Origin: CAYJPA01 sp964371945
GTDB lineage: Bacteria > Chloroflexota > Chloroflexia > Thermomicrobiales > UBA6265
Length of the DNA stretch: 64,000 nucleotides
Assembly (NCBI GenBank): GCA_964371945.1
Contig: CAYJPA010000021.1
Coordinates: forward strand, 1 to 64,000
Reading direction: 5' to 3'
Part shown: piece after piece, positions 28,043 through 36,329 of the stretch
Numbering within the stretch: position 1 is the first letter of the stretch
Layout: each line of letters begins with the position of its first letter
Position numbers and translations under genes: made by a program
Notes under the pieces: model-generated
What the model was told of the DNA's origin: nothing
Database searches by the model: none
What the model saw: the letters and a program-made list of their open reading frames with translations, nothing else

Positions 28043-29413
28043 ATGCCACGAATTCTCGTTGCCGATGACGATGCAACCTTGCGCGCCACGTTGGTTGAGC
28101 TTCTATCCGATGAAGGCTTCGCCGTCGTGCAGGCCGAGGGCGGCGACGCCGTGATCACGGCAATGAGCTCCGCTGAGAGCGATCGTCCCAATTTGGTGAT
28201 CATGGATATCCGGATGCCGGGCAAGAGCGGTCTCGACGTGCTGCGGGAGCTGCGGACGTCGATGGCAACGACCCGATTGCCGGTAGTGGTGATGACCGCG
28301 TTTGGGTCCTCGAACGTTGCAATCGAGGCGATCCAACTCGGCGCCTATGACTACATTACAAAGCCGTTCGATCTCGATGACATCCTGGTCACCGTGAAGC
28401 GCCTTTTTGAGTGGCAGCATCTCAACGATCAGGTTATCGAGCTCTCCACACGGTTGACAGGATCCGAGCAGGACTCGTTCATCGGAAACAGCCCGGCCAT
28501 CCAAGAGGTTTACAAAACGATCGGACGAGTGGCGCGTTCGGACGCGACCGTGCTGATCTCCGGCGAAACTGGGACGGGGAAAGAGCTCGTCGCGACAATC
28601 CTGCACCGGGCCTCGAGTTACGCTCGTGGACCGCTGATCAAGGTCAACTGCGCGGCGCTGCCGGAAACACTGCTGGAAAGTGAGCTCTTCGGCCACGAAA
28701 AGGGTTCGTTCACCGGAGCTATCGCCCAGCGCAAAGGCCGCTTCGAAATGGCGAATAAGGGAACGATCTTTCTGGACGAGATCGGCGAAATGACGCTCAG
28801 TACCCAAAAAAAACTTCTGCGCGTGCTTCAGGAACGAGAATTCGAGCGCGTCGGCGGATCGGTTTCGGTCAAAGTTGACACCAGAGTCATTTCGGCCACA
28901 AACAAACACCTGGCGACGGAGATCGAGGAAGGGCGGTTTCGGGAAGATCTGTACTATCGGCTGAATGTGATCTCGATCCATCTTCCGCCCTTGCGAGAGC
29001 GGGGAGATGACGTGCGGCTTCTGGTCGAACACTTCCTCCACAAGCATCGCTACACGGCTGGCGCGGAGCCCGCGCGCATCACTCAGTCCGCCATGCAATC
29101 ACTCATCGATTACGCGTGGCCTGGAAACGTTCGCGAGCTTGAAAACGTAATTGAGCGTGCCGTTATTCTGGCCCAGGGTGCAGTGATCACTGAGCAGCAC
29201 ATCGATTTTACGGCCGGGAGCTCGCGCTTCTTCATCAGCATTCCGCAGTCGCTACGCGATGGCAAAACGCTGCCGGACTTGCTCCGGTCCGTGGAGCGTC
29301 AGGCGATCGCGGAGTCGTTGTCTCGTTCCGATGGGGATCACACCGCCGCCGCCGCGCGACTCGGAATCGAGGAATCCGATCTTGACAAGCGAATTCAGAA
29401 ACTTGGCCTCTAG
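28043..29413 (+). CDS. NtrC-family sigma-54-dependent response regulator
   Basis: The 456-residue protein has a receiver domain (residues 3-120, phosphoacceptor Asp55 in VIMDIRMPG), a sigma-54 interaction AAA+ domain (about 145-375) with Walker A GETGTGKE, the sigma-54 contact loop GSFTGA and Walker B 'GTIFLDEIGEM', and a C-terminal Fis-like helix-turn-helix ('AAAARLGIEESDLDKRIQKLGL' region). It should bind enhancer DNA and open sigma-54 promoters after phosphorylation. No cognate histidine kinase gene lies beside it. Its placement next to rpoN and the sigma-54-like promoters suggests that it controls this cluster, including itself. A modest AAGGA lies 11 bases before ATG 28043. Confidence 0.92.
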   Translation: MPRILVADDDATLRATLVELLSDEGFAVVQAEGGDAVITAMSSAESDRPNLVIMDIRMPGKSGLDVLRELRTSMATTRLPVVVMTAFGSSNVAIEAIQLGAYDYITKPFDLDDILVTVKRLFEWQHLNDQVIELSTRLTGSEQDSFIGNSPAIQEVYKTIGRVARSDATVLISGETGTGKELVATILHRASSYARGPLIKVNCAALPETLLESELFGHEKGSFTGAIAQRKGRFEMANKGTIFLDEIGEMTLSTQKKLLRVLQEREFERVGGSVSVKVDTRVISATNKHLATEIEEGRFREDLYYRLNVISIHLPPLRERGDDVRLLVEHFLHKHRYTAGAEPARITQSAMQSLIDYAWPGNVRELENVIERAVILAQGAVITEQHIDFTAGSSRFFISIPQSLRDGKTLPDLLRSVERQAIAESLSRSDGDHTAAAARLGIEESDLDKRIQKLGL

Positions 29414-29435
29414 TGCAGGGAGTGTTTCGAAAAGT

Positions 29436-29465
29436 GTAGCAAGCGACCGAATGGTCGCTTGCTAC
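29436..29465 (+). terminator. 13-bp perfect hairpin after the NtrC-type gene
   Basis: Bases 29436-29448 pair perfectly with 29453-29465 around a 4-base loop, starting 22 bases past the activator stop codon. There is no T-run, but the stem is very stable. It separates the activator from the next promoter. Confidence 0.5.
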
Positions 29466-29699
29466 GTGACATCTGCTCGGGTCTGAGGGAGGGTGTCTAG
29501 TGACACTGGCGGCTCCTGAAGCTGGTCCGCCCCGTCAATGGAGCCGGACGGAGGCGACATGTGGACGTATTCTGACGCGCAGTCGCGCAACTTGCCACGA
29601 GCAGATCTCCCTTCCGTGAGGGGTTTCTTTACCACTCGCCGTCTGACAGGCATGATCTATGCCATCGTCGCAATCGAGCAATGGCTCCATCTGCTTCGT

Positions 29700-29715
29700 T
29701 GGCATGAAATCTGCA
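29700..29715 (+). promoter_or_regulatory. Sigma-54 promoter candidate upstream of the single-domain regulator
   Basis: TGGCATGAAATCTGCA has GG (29701-29702) and GC (29713-29714) ten bases apart, as required for sigma-54. It matches TGGCA at -24 and TGCA at -12. The predicted start near 29726 leaves a 66-base leader before the gene at 29792. AT-rich sequence (TAAATCTTTC) follows, which aids opening. Confidence 0.6.
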
Positions 29716-29791
29716 TAAATCTTTCAGTCCAGGGTCAAACTATGCGTGACCGCGGTTAACTAACCAGATTTATATTAGAGATGCCATACTG

Positions 29792-30229
29792 ATGAAGAAC
29801 TTCGAGCCGCCTAACACCGTTCTCATCGTGGAGGACGAAGTGGCTTTTCGGGAAGCACTCGTGATGGCGATTGGGGACGAAGGGTATGAGGTGCATTCCG
29901 CCTCCAACGGCGCGGAGGCAATTGCTCTGCTCGAGCACGTTCGACCCGACGTCATCATTCTCGATCTGCAAATGCCGGTCATGGGTGGCCCAGCATTCTT
30001 GTCGGAGTACCGGTCACGTCACCAAACGGCCGTGCCCGTTATCGTCTGTTCGACGAGACGTCACGATCTGGTCATCTCTGGGCTCAATGTTTCCGCATTC
30101 CTCACGAAACCCGTCGATATTGATGACCTGCTGGCAACTATCAAATTCAACATTCTGAAAAGTCAGGATTCTTCCGGCAAACGCCGGACCGATCGGCGGC
30201 AAAGGGCTGATCGCCCGTCCTCACTATAG
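29792..30229 (+). CDS. Single-domain response regulator with a basic tail
   Basis: The 145-residue protein is a CheY-like receiver domain (residues 9-125) with acidic pocket residues (VEDE), phosphoacceptor Asp58 in VIILDLQMP and the conserved Lys in 'FLTKPVD'. It is followed by a 20-residue tail very rich in Arg ('SGKRRTDRRQRADRPS'). There is no output domain, so it probably acts by protein contact or in a phosphorelay; the basic tail could touch nucleic acid or a membrane. No clear Shine-Dalgarno is seen. A sigma-54-like promoter lies 77 bases upstream, linking it to the neighbouring rpoN and activator. Confidence 0.85.
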   Translation: MKNFEPPNTVLIVEDEVAFREALVMAIGDEGYEVHSASNGAEAIALLEHVRPDVIILDLQMPVMGGPAFLSEYRSRHQTAVPVIVCSTRRHDLVISGLNVSAFLTKPVDIDDLLATIKFNILKSQDSSGKRRTDRRQRADRPSSL

Positions 30230-30307
30230 CGAGGAATCTCCGTTTTCCTCCGTCGTCTCGGGGTGAAGCCGTCCGGTTTTATGACCACACCACGGACTCG
30301 TGGATCG

Positions 30308-31414
30308 CTAAATCAGATCAGATCGTTGGAGTTTTTTGAGCTCGTCGACCAACCTCTTGACGTCCTGCGCACGGTCTCGATTGATGATCAATAGCGCGTC
30401 CGGCGTGTCGACGACGACCGTGTTCTCCTGGCCAATGAGAGCAATAACCCGGCTCGTTTCGGACCAAACAACGCAGTCATGCGATTCGATGTGAACCACA
30501 TCGCCCAGCACGCTGTTCCCAACTGAGTCACGTTCGATGAGCTCTCCGAGTCCATGCCAATCGCCGACATCGGACCACCCCATTTCAGCCGGAACGACCG
30601 CCACGTTGCTCGAACGCTCCATGATTCCGTGATCGATCGTGACATCGGAGAGGGTTGACCAGATGCCGGCCACGACCCGGTCACGATCCGGCTCGTCCCA
30701 AACTTGGCCAATACGCATCAATCCCGCATGGAGCTCCGGCATGAGTTGAGCAATCTCGTCGAGCAACGTCCGCACGTTCCAAACGAACATGCTCGCATTC
30801 CAGAGGAACCGCCCGGACGCCACATACTCGGCAGCACGGATCAGATCCGGTTTTTCGACAAATCGGATCGTCCGGTAGGAGACCCTCTCTCCTTCACCGG
30901 CGGCGGCTTCGTCGGATCGCTCGATATATCCGTATCCAGTGTCAGGGCGACTCGGGGTCAGCCCGATCGTGCAGAGCCAGCCTGCCTGGGCGGCAGCGAT
31001 CGCGGTGGCCGTCGCGGCCATAAACGCGGCGGGATCGGTGACATCATGATCAGCCGCAAAGCTTCCCATGATTGCGTCAGGATCCTGCCGGGCGATAAGC
31101 ATGGCCGCGAGTCCGATGGCAGGTCCGGAACCCTTCGGCGACGGTTCCACGATGAGGTTGCCGTCGGGTATGTCCGGCAATTGCCTGGCGATGGCGGCGG
31201 CATGCGCCGGACCGCAAACGACGATCATCCGCTCCGGTGTGGTCAGGAGCGACAATCGATCGGCGGTCTGTTGCAGGAGCGAACGCTCTCCGGTCAGCGG
31301 GAGTAGGAATTTCGGCCGTGTGGCGCGGCTCAACGGCCACAGGCGCGTTCCCGCTCCACCGGCCGGGATGACCGCCCAGAATGACCCTTGTTCGCGAGCT
31401 GGGCGTTTCGCCAC
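30308..31414 (-). CDS. Mannose-1-phosphate guanylyltransferase
   Basis: The 368-residue enzyme has the nucleotidyltransferase signature 'GGAGTRLWPLSRATRPKFLL' (residues 19-38), 'FAADHDV' near residue 120 and 'FVEKPD', all typical of GDP-mannose pyrophosphorylases. It converts mannose-1-phosphate and GTP to GDP-mannose for glycan synthesis. It lacks the C-terminal isomerase domain of bifunctional AlgA/ManC proteins; that activity is supplied by the divergent mannose-6-phosphate isomerase gene 118 bases away. The start is GTG 31414 with AGGTG upstream. Other hexose-1-phosphate nucleotidyltransferase activities are possible but less likely. Confidence 0.85.
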   Translation of the reverse strand: MAKRPAREQGSFWAVIPAGGAGTRLWPLSRATRPKFLLPLTGERSLLQQTADRLSLLTTPERMIVVCGPAHAAAIARQLPDIPDGNLIVEPSPKGSGPAIGLAAMLIARQDPDAIMGSFAADHDVTDPAAFMAATATAIAAAQAGWLCTIGLTPSRPDTGYGYIERSDEAAAGEGERVSYRTIRFVEKPDLIRAAEYVASGRFLWNASMFVWNVRTLLDEIAQLMPELHAGLMRIGQVWDEPDRDRVVAGIWSTLSDVTIDHGIMERSSNVAVVPAEMGWSDVGDWHGLGELIERDSVGNSVLGDVVHIESHDCVVWSETSRVIALIGQENTVVVDTPDALLIINRDRAQDVKRLVDELKKLQRSDLI

Positions 31415-31532
31415 GATACACCTGCCTTCATCGACCGGTACTCATACACTTGCGTTTGAGCATAGCAGTTGGGCCGGAGACCGTGCCTTGTTGAACTGCT
31501 TCTCGATCAGATCGTTTACGGGAGTCGACGCC

Positions 31533-32516
31533 ATGCCTTCAGTTGGTCCGCTGCTGTTATCGCCAAGGCTGGATGCCAAACCGTGGGGTGGCAGGCAATT
31601 GGAGCGATTCGGGTTCACGCTGCCGGCCGGGGCATTGATCGGAGAAGCGGTGATCACCGCCGCCGAAGCAGTGATCGTGAATGGGAAGCATGCCGGCCGC
31701 ACGCTCGGCGGTGTCGTGGAAGTCGACCCGGCGGGTGCTATCGGGGAACGGGGATTGGCCCTTACCGGCGGGCGGCCGCTCTTTCCGCTCCTGATCAAGT
31801 TGATCGACGCAAACGAAGATCTCTCGATTCAAGTCCATCCGAACGACATCAATGCCCCGGCGGGCAGTCTGGGCAAAACCGAGGCGTGGCATGTACTGGA
31901 CGCTCGCCCCGGTTCGGTGCTCTACCTCGGATTCGAAGACGATGTTGACCTCGACGAAGTGAAGCGCCTGGTTCGAGGTGGCGCGTCGATCTCGCACTTG
32001 ATGCGCCGCGTTCCCGCGCATCCGGGGCAGACGATTCTCGTTCCGGCAGGCAGTGTCCACGCGCTCGGCGCCGGGGTGCTCGTGTACGAGATTCAACAGC
32101 CCTCCGCGATCACATACCGGCTCGACGATTGGGGACGGGTCGACGCCGTGGGGCGATCGCGTGATCTGCACATCGACGAGAGTCTCGCGGTGCTCGATGC
32201 CACATCAAGACCGCGACCTCTTGCTCCTCAGACAATACCCTCGGAGATCGGCACGAGATCGCGACTCGTTCGATGTTCCTATTTTGCGGCGGAACGAATT
32301 GAGCTCTCCGCAATGGGCGAACTGCAATTGGACGGAGCGGGCGCGCCACAGGTTTTCACTTGCGCTAGCGGTCGCGCGGTGGTTACCGCTGATAGCATAA
32401 GTGAGGAGATCGGTCCCGGCGAAACCGCGGCGCTCCTCGCCTGCGCCGGGATCACGACGATTTCCGCTCAAAAAGACGGTGTGTTGTTACGCGGCTGGAT
32501 CGATCCGGAATCGTGA
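31533..32516 (+). CDS. manA: Mannose-6-phosphate isomerase, type I
   Basis: The 327-residue cupin enzyme interconverts fructose-6-phosphate and mannose-6-phosphate. It has 'PLLLSPRLDAKPWGGRQL' at the N-terminus and the zinc-binding motifs 'LSIQVHPND' (His), 'KTEAWHVL' (Glu) and 'AGSVHALG' (His). The start ATG 31533 follows GGGAG by eight bases and matches family starts, although the frame is open further upstream. It is divergent from the mannose-1-phosphate guanylyltransferase gene, so both enzymes of the GDP-mannose route flank one promoter region. The C-terminal half is a second, non-catalytic cupin domain. Confidence 0.88.
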   Translation: MPSVGPLLLSPRLDAKPWGGRQLERFGFTLPAGALIGEAVITAAEAVIVNGKHAGRTLGGVVEVDPAGAIGERGLALTGGRPLFPLLIKLIDANEDLSIQVHPNDINAPAGSLGKTEAWHVLDARPGSVLYLGFEDDVDLDEVKRLVRGGASISHLMRRVPAHPGQTILVPAGSVHALGAGVLVYEIQQPSAITYRLDDWGRVDAVGRSRDLHIDESLAVLDATSRPRPLAPQTIPSEIGTRSRLVRCSYFAAERIELSAMGELQLDGAGAPQVFTCASGRAVVTADSISEEIGPGETAALLACAGITTISAQKDGVLLRGWIDPES

Positions 32517-32557
32517 CGTCCCCCGGAGCCCTAACCGCTCGCGGTTCTTCCGATCCT

Positions 32558-33520
32558 CTACATCGCCAGTGTTTCCGCGAGCCGGCAAAGCTCGGGCGGA
32601 ACCTTCACCACCGGTTTGATCGCAAGCCCGGTTGGAACGAGATCGATCCGGCCACGCGTGAGTCCGGCCATGACACCGGAACTGCCACTCAAGATTCCGT
32701 CAACGGCAGCGGCGGCGGATCGAGTCGCAAGCAAGCGGTCGAACGCGAGTGGAGCACCCCCACGCTGCACGTGACCGAGAACCGACAGTCGCGCTTCGTA
32801 ATCGCCGGCTTGGTCGATTTCAGCCACCAAGTCGGCGGCCTTCAACTCGCTTCCCTCGGCCGCGATCACGAGGAAGTGGGACTTGCCCGCGCTGAAGGCG
32901 GCACGGACACATTTGAATGCCTGGAGCATGGTCACAGGCTGTTCGGGCGTCAAAATCAGTTCCGCGCCGCTGGCGAGTCCAGTCATAAGCGCCAGATAGC
33001 CGCTCTTCCGGCCCATTACTTCGACGACAAACGCACGATGATGAGATGACGCCGTGTCCCGAAGACGGTCGACCATCTCGAGCGCGGTGTTGAGCGCCGT
33101 GTCGACACCGATACTGGTGTCGACTTCGGCGAGATCGTTATCGATCGTGGAGGCGATGCCAACGACGGGAACGCCCATTTCATGCAGCGCCAGCGCTCCG
33201 CTTTGCGAACCGTTGCCACCGATCACGATCAAACCATCGATTTCGCTCTGCCGCATCTGATCAGCAGCTCGCCTTCGCCCTTCGATCGTTCTGAATTCGA
33301 CGGCCCGCGCGCTGCCCAACACCGTTCCGCCACGGACGATAATTCCGCCAACGTCGCGCACGCCCAGTGGTACGAAATCCCCATCCATCAGTCCCTGGAA
33401 TCCGTGCCGGACCCCCAAGGTTGCGACATCTCGTGCCGCGGCCGTTCTCACGACCGCTCGAATCGCGGCGTTCATGCCTGGTGCGTCGCCACCGCTGGTT
33501 AGTACTGCTATACGGCGCAC
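32558..33520 (-). CDS. pfkA: 6-phosphofructokinase with a variant ATP/Mg site
   Basis: The 320-residue protein is a bacterial-type phosphofructokinase with 'TSGGDAPGMN' (residues 8-17), catalytic 'TIDND' (Asp127) and 'MGRKSGYLAL'. Numbering coincides with E. coli PfkA. Gly104 is typical of ATP-dependent enzymes, but Asn103 replaces the usual Asp103 in GGDGS and Ser124 replaces Gly124. These changes sit at the phosphoryl-donor site and could alter donor preference or metal binding. GTG 33520 is chosen because AAGG lies eight bases upstream; longer starts precede the fold. It is the committed step of glycolysis, placed beside manA, convergent. Confidence 0.87.
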   Translation of the reverse strand: MRRIAVLTSGGDAPGMNAAIRAVVRTAAARDVATLGVRHGFQGLMDGDFVPLGVRDVGGIIVRGGTVLGSARAVEFRTIEGRRRAADQMRQSEIDGLIVIGGNGSQSGALALHEMGVPVVGIASTIDNDLAEVDTSIGVDTALNTALEMVDRLRDTASSHHRAFVVEVMGRKSGYLALMTGLASGAELILTPEQPVTMLQAFKCVRAAFSAGKSHFLVIAAEGSELKAADLVAEIDQAGDYEARLSVLGHVQRGGAPLAFDRLLATRSAAAAVDGILSGSSGVMAGLTRGRIDLVPTGLAIKPVVKVPPELCRLAETLAM

Positions 33521-33683
33521 GTGGCACCTTCTCTCTCGGACGACAATCGAATCACGCCAAGGACACTTGTCACCGGCGCTCACTTCTTCATGGTGCCGGA
33601 TCGGACATCGCCGATACGCGACAAACCCCGGGTAACCGTTTCAGAAACGTAACCGAGGCTCAAGCGCAAGTCCGATCAGCACA

Positions 33684-35213
33684 TCACCCGATCTCGACCT
33701 TGCCCCGCAGCACATCCGAACCGAAGATCGTCAATACGATTTCATACTCCCCGGGCGGGAGATTGCCCTCGTTTGAGCTGATGTGCTCGAAGGCATGTCC
33801 CGCCTTGCCCGCCTGCCAAACATCGTCGCGCGTTCCGAGCAACTCGCCGTCGACCGTCCAGGTCACCTTAAACGGGATCTTGTTTGCCATTCCGGCGAAA
33901 TCGAACACCGCGAACAGCCGAGTCGTGTTCTCTGAAAACGATGTTTTCGGGCTCACCGTAAGTCCGAGGGCATCGATCTCCGAGGAGAAGACGAATGGAC
34001 TGAAGTAGGAGCCGGCACCGTCACCGTTGCTTCCAGTTCCATCAGATGCGACTCCATCGAACGAATAAACAGCCCCATCGTCTGATCCAAAGAGCACGAG
34101 GCCGCCCACGACGACCGGAGAAGAAAGGACAGAACCGACGGACTGCAGTTGCCAACGGCGATTACCGGTGGTGGGATCAAATGCAAACAGGCCGCGCTCC
34201 GGCTCACGGCCATTTCCACCGACGATGACCGCATTCCCGGCGAGCGTGGGTGACGACCACACGCCACCCGCGGTAGCACGCCATCGCTCGGCGCCGGTTT
34301 GCGCATCGACCGCGACGAGATTACCTCCGGCGTGCGCAAAGACGGTGCCGGGGCCCACCGCCGGGGCAGATGCCGTGTCCCCGATCTCCGTGTCCCAGAC
34401 GATGACTCCGGTTACAGAGTCAAGCGCGTAGAGACGCCCCCCCAATCCACCCACGTAGACAACTTCTTCGAAGACCGCGGGGGTTGCGAGTCCGGGGGAT
34501 TCGGGGGCAAATGCCCAGAGTTGCTGCCCGGTTTCCGCGTCAAGCGCAAAGAGCGACTCGTCTTGTTCGGGATGCAGTGTGGACACGTAGACGACGCCGT
34601 CCTGTACTGCCGGTGAGGGGTCGATGGTGTAGTCGCCACCGCTTGCAACATCGAACCGCCATAATTCATCGCCCGATGTCGCATCAAGCGCGTACAGCCG
34701 GTCTCCGTCATCCCCGATGAAGAGCATTTCGCCGGAAATCGCTGGCGACGAAGTCGTTCCGTCGTCCAGCGCAACCTTCCAAGCGAGCTCACCGGTCTCG
34801 GCGTCGACCGCGAACAGATTCCCGCTGAGACCGGCGATGAAGACCATCCCGTTCGCGACGGCCGGCGAAGCGCCAGAGAAATCACCCGCCAACTCCGCTA
34901 CCCAAAGCCGCTGACCGGTCTCCAGATCGGCCGCCAACAGCGCGCCGTTCTCCAATAGGTGAGTTCCCATGTAGACGACACCATCAACGACCACCGGCGA
35001 GCCGTTTGCGCTATCTAGGGCGGTATCCAGTCTCCATCGCAGGTTGATCGTTCCATTTGGTCCAGGGTCATCGGTATGGCCGGTACGGCTCGAACCGCCG
35101 TGGAATGACGCCCAATTCGCTACCGAGGGCGATCCCTCCTGCGCGCGGCCAAAGATCGGGAACGCCAACCCAGTGAGGGCGATCGCCGCAATCAATAGAC
35201 GACGGAAAAGCAT
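33684..35213 (-). CDS. Secreted PQQ-type beta-propeller protein
   Basis: The 509-residue protein has a signal peptide (MLFRRLLIAAIALTGLAFPIFGRAQ) and seven or eight PQQ-like propeller blades across residues 35-400, each with 'G-x-L-x-A-x-D-x-x-T-G-x-x-x-W' (e.g. LFAVDAETGELAWK, LYALDATSGDELWR). The C-terminal 100 residues form a separate beta domain. No PQQ- or metal-binding catalytic residues are evident, so it is a structural or binding protein similar to BamB or WD-like scaffolds rather than a dehydrogenase. It is extracellular or surface-held. A Shine-Dalgarno (GGAG) precedes ATG 35213. It is not in an obvious operon. Confidence 0.82.
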   Translation of the reverse strand: MLFRRLLIAAIALTGLAFPIFGRAQEGSPSVANWASFHGGSSRTGHTDDPGPNGTINLRWRLDTALDSANGSPVVVDGVVYMGTHLLENGALLAADLETGQRLWVAELAGDFSGASPAVANGMVFIAGLSGNLFAVDAETGELAWKVALDDGTTSSPAISGEMLFIGDDGDRLYALDATSGDELWRFDVASGGDYTIDPSPAVQDGVVYVSTLHPEQDESLFALDAETGQQLWAFAPESPGLATPAVFEEVVYVGGLGGRLYALDSVTGVIVWDTEIGDTASAPAVGPGTVFAHAGGNLVAVDAQTGAERWRATAGGVWSSPTLAGNAVIVGGNGREPERGLFAFDPTTGNRRWQLQSVGSVLSSPVVVGGLVLFGSDDGAVYSFDGVASDGTGSNGDGAGSYFSPFVFSSEIDALGLTVSPKTSFSENTTRLFAVFDFAGMANKIPFKVTWTVDGELLGTRDDVWQAGKAGHAFEHISSNEGNLPPGEYEIVLTIFGSDVLRGKVEIG

Positions 35214-35308
35214 TGCCCGCTCCAGTTTGCTGTTCCGCTTAAGAGGTCAGTAGAAGACGCACACGGCAATCTTACAGGTCCAAGCGAGCTGAATGTTCAA
35301 CATCGGCC

Positions 35309-36298
35309 TCAACCCGTTGGTTTTCGGATGGTCAATGCATCGGCAGGATTTTCGAAGAAGATGCGTCGGACCTCCGGCGCGCTCAGTCCAGCTTCCATCA
35401 ACTGGATCGGCAGGAGATCGATGAAATGCACGAACCCAGGTCCGCCGCCGTACGACAACCAGTTCGACTTCCTAGCGATCCCGCCCGAGATGAGAATCCG
35501 ATTGCCGAGCCCCTCGCGAACAAGGTCGGCAATCAACGTCAAGCGGCAATCGTCCAATTGTCGATCGCTGATAGCCCAACGCCGAAACGAGAAGAAGATC
35601 CCTCGCTCAAGTGACTCTCTCACTATCGGCTGGCCCAGGGCGTTTTCGTCGAAGCCGATCGAGATCGAAGAGGGAGCAACGCCCTCTTCCAGCAGCAACG
35701 ACAGATGTTCGAGCGCTCTTTGCCCGCTGCTCGAGGTGAACGAGATGGGCGATCCCGTCTTCCTATGAACCAGCGCGGCGGAGCGCAAGGTCGCTTCACT
35801 CGCAGAGGCACAAATGACGCCGGCTCTCACGCCGGTTCGATCGATGCCGGTGCTGAGATCCGAGATCATCTCGTCGGCAAGCGATTCCAATGATCCTAGG
35901 CCGGCCTGAACCGTTAGGTCCTGAAGACCGGTCGCCGTGACGATGTGCACGGGCACACGCTGGGCGATCCAAAGGAGATCGCTCGCGTTGCGGCCGTACT
36001 CCGCCGTCGTCATGTCAACGATCGACCGGCCCCCGGTCGCGAAGTAGCCCTCGAGCTCGGACGCGGCAGATGCAATGTCATCGAGAATGAGATCCTGATC
36101 GGCGAGCTCCCCTGGTGGGCGGCAAACTAGATGTTCGTGATGGAGCGTGAAACCGAGCGCCGCGGGATCAACCGGGCCGAGAACCGTCATGACGTGCGGT
36201 TCGGTCAGGTCGATCGGCAGATCTTCGTCGTCAAGGGGCTCGAAGGATTCGCCGGGCCCGAGTCCGTAATCCCATTCGTTTTCTTTGAGCTCACCCAA
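35309..36298 (-). CDS. Phosphotriesterase-family protein lacking most catalytic residues
   Basis: The 329-residue protein aligns with the phosphotriesterase/PHP amidohydrolase family: 'TVLGPVDPAALGFTLHHEHLV' (HxH at 54-56), 'GVRAGVIC', 'ILISGGI', 'YGGGPGFVHF' and 'FFENPADAL'. The bridging Lys is Cys163, the family His pair is lost (PISFTS, IGFDEN), and the final metal Asp is Gly273. Only the first HxH persists, so hydrolase activity is unlikely. It starts with TTG 36298, directly after a stop codon; GGAG nine bases upstream supports this. The first 36 residues form an acidic extension not typical of the family. It is the last gene of a five-gene sugar operon. Confidence 0.75.
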   Translation of the reverse strand: MGELKENEWDYGLGPGESFEPLDDEDLPIDLTEPHVMTVLGPVDPAALGFTLHHEHLVCRPPGELADQDLILDDIASAASELEGYFATGGRSIVDMTTAEYGRNASDLLWIAQRVPVHIVTATGLQDLTVQAGLGSLESLADEMISDLSTGIDRTGVRAGVICASASEATLRSAALVHRKTGSPISFTSSSGQRALEHLSLLLEEGVAPSSISIGFDENALGQPIVRESLERGIFFSFRRWAISDRQLDDCRLTLIADLVREGLGNRILISGGIARKSNWLSYGGGPGFVHFIDLLPIQLMEAGLSAPEVRRIFFENPADALTIRKPTG

Positions 36299-36329
36299 TC
36301 AACTGTACTCCGAAGCAGGCAGTTTGGAA

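Larger units (their letters stand above)
29414..29791. other. Leader region of the single-domain response regulator
   Basis: This 378-base gap includes the hairpin at 29436-29465 and the sigma-54-like promoter at 29700-29715. An open frame at 29538-29759 spans the promoter and resembles no protein, so it is not called. Confidence 0.4.

Noticed and set aside
29538..29759. 73-codon open frame on the plus strand
   Set aside because: No ribosome-binding site, no family resemblance, and it runs through the sigma-54 promoter candidate.
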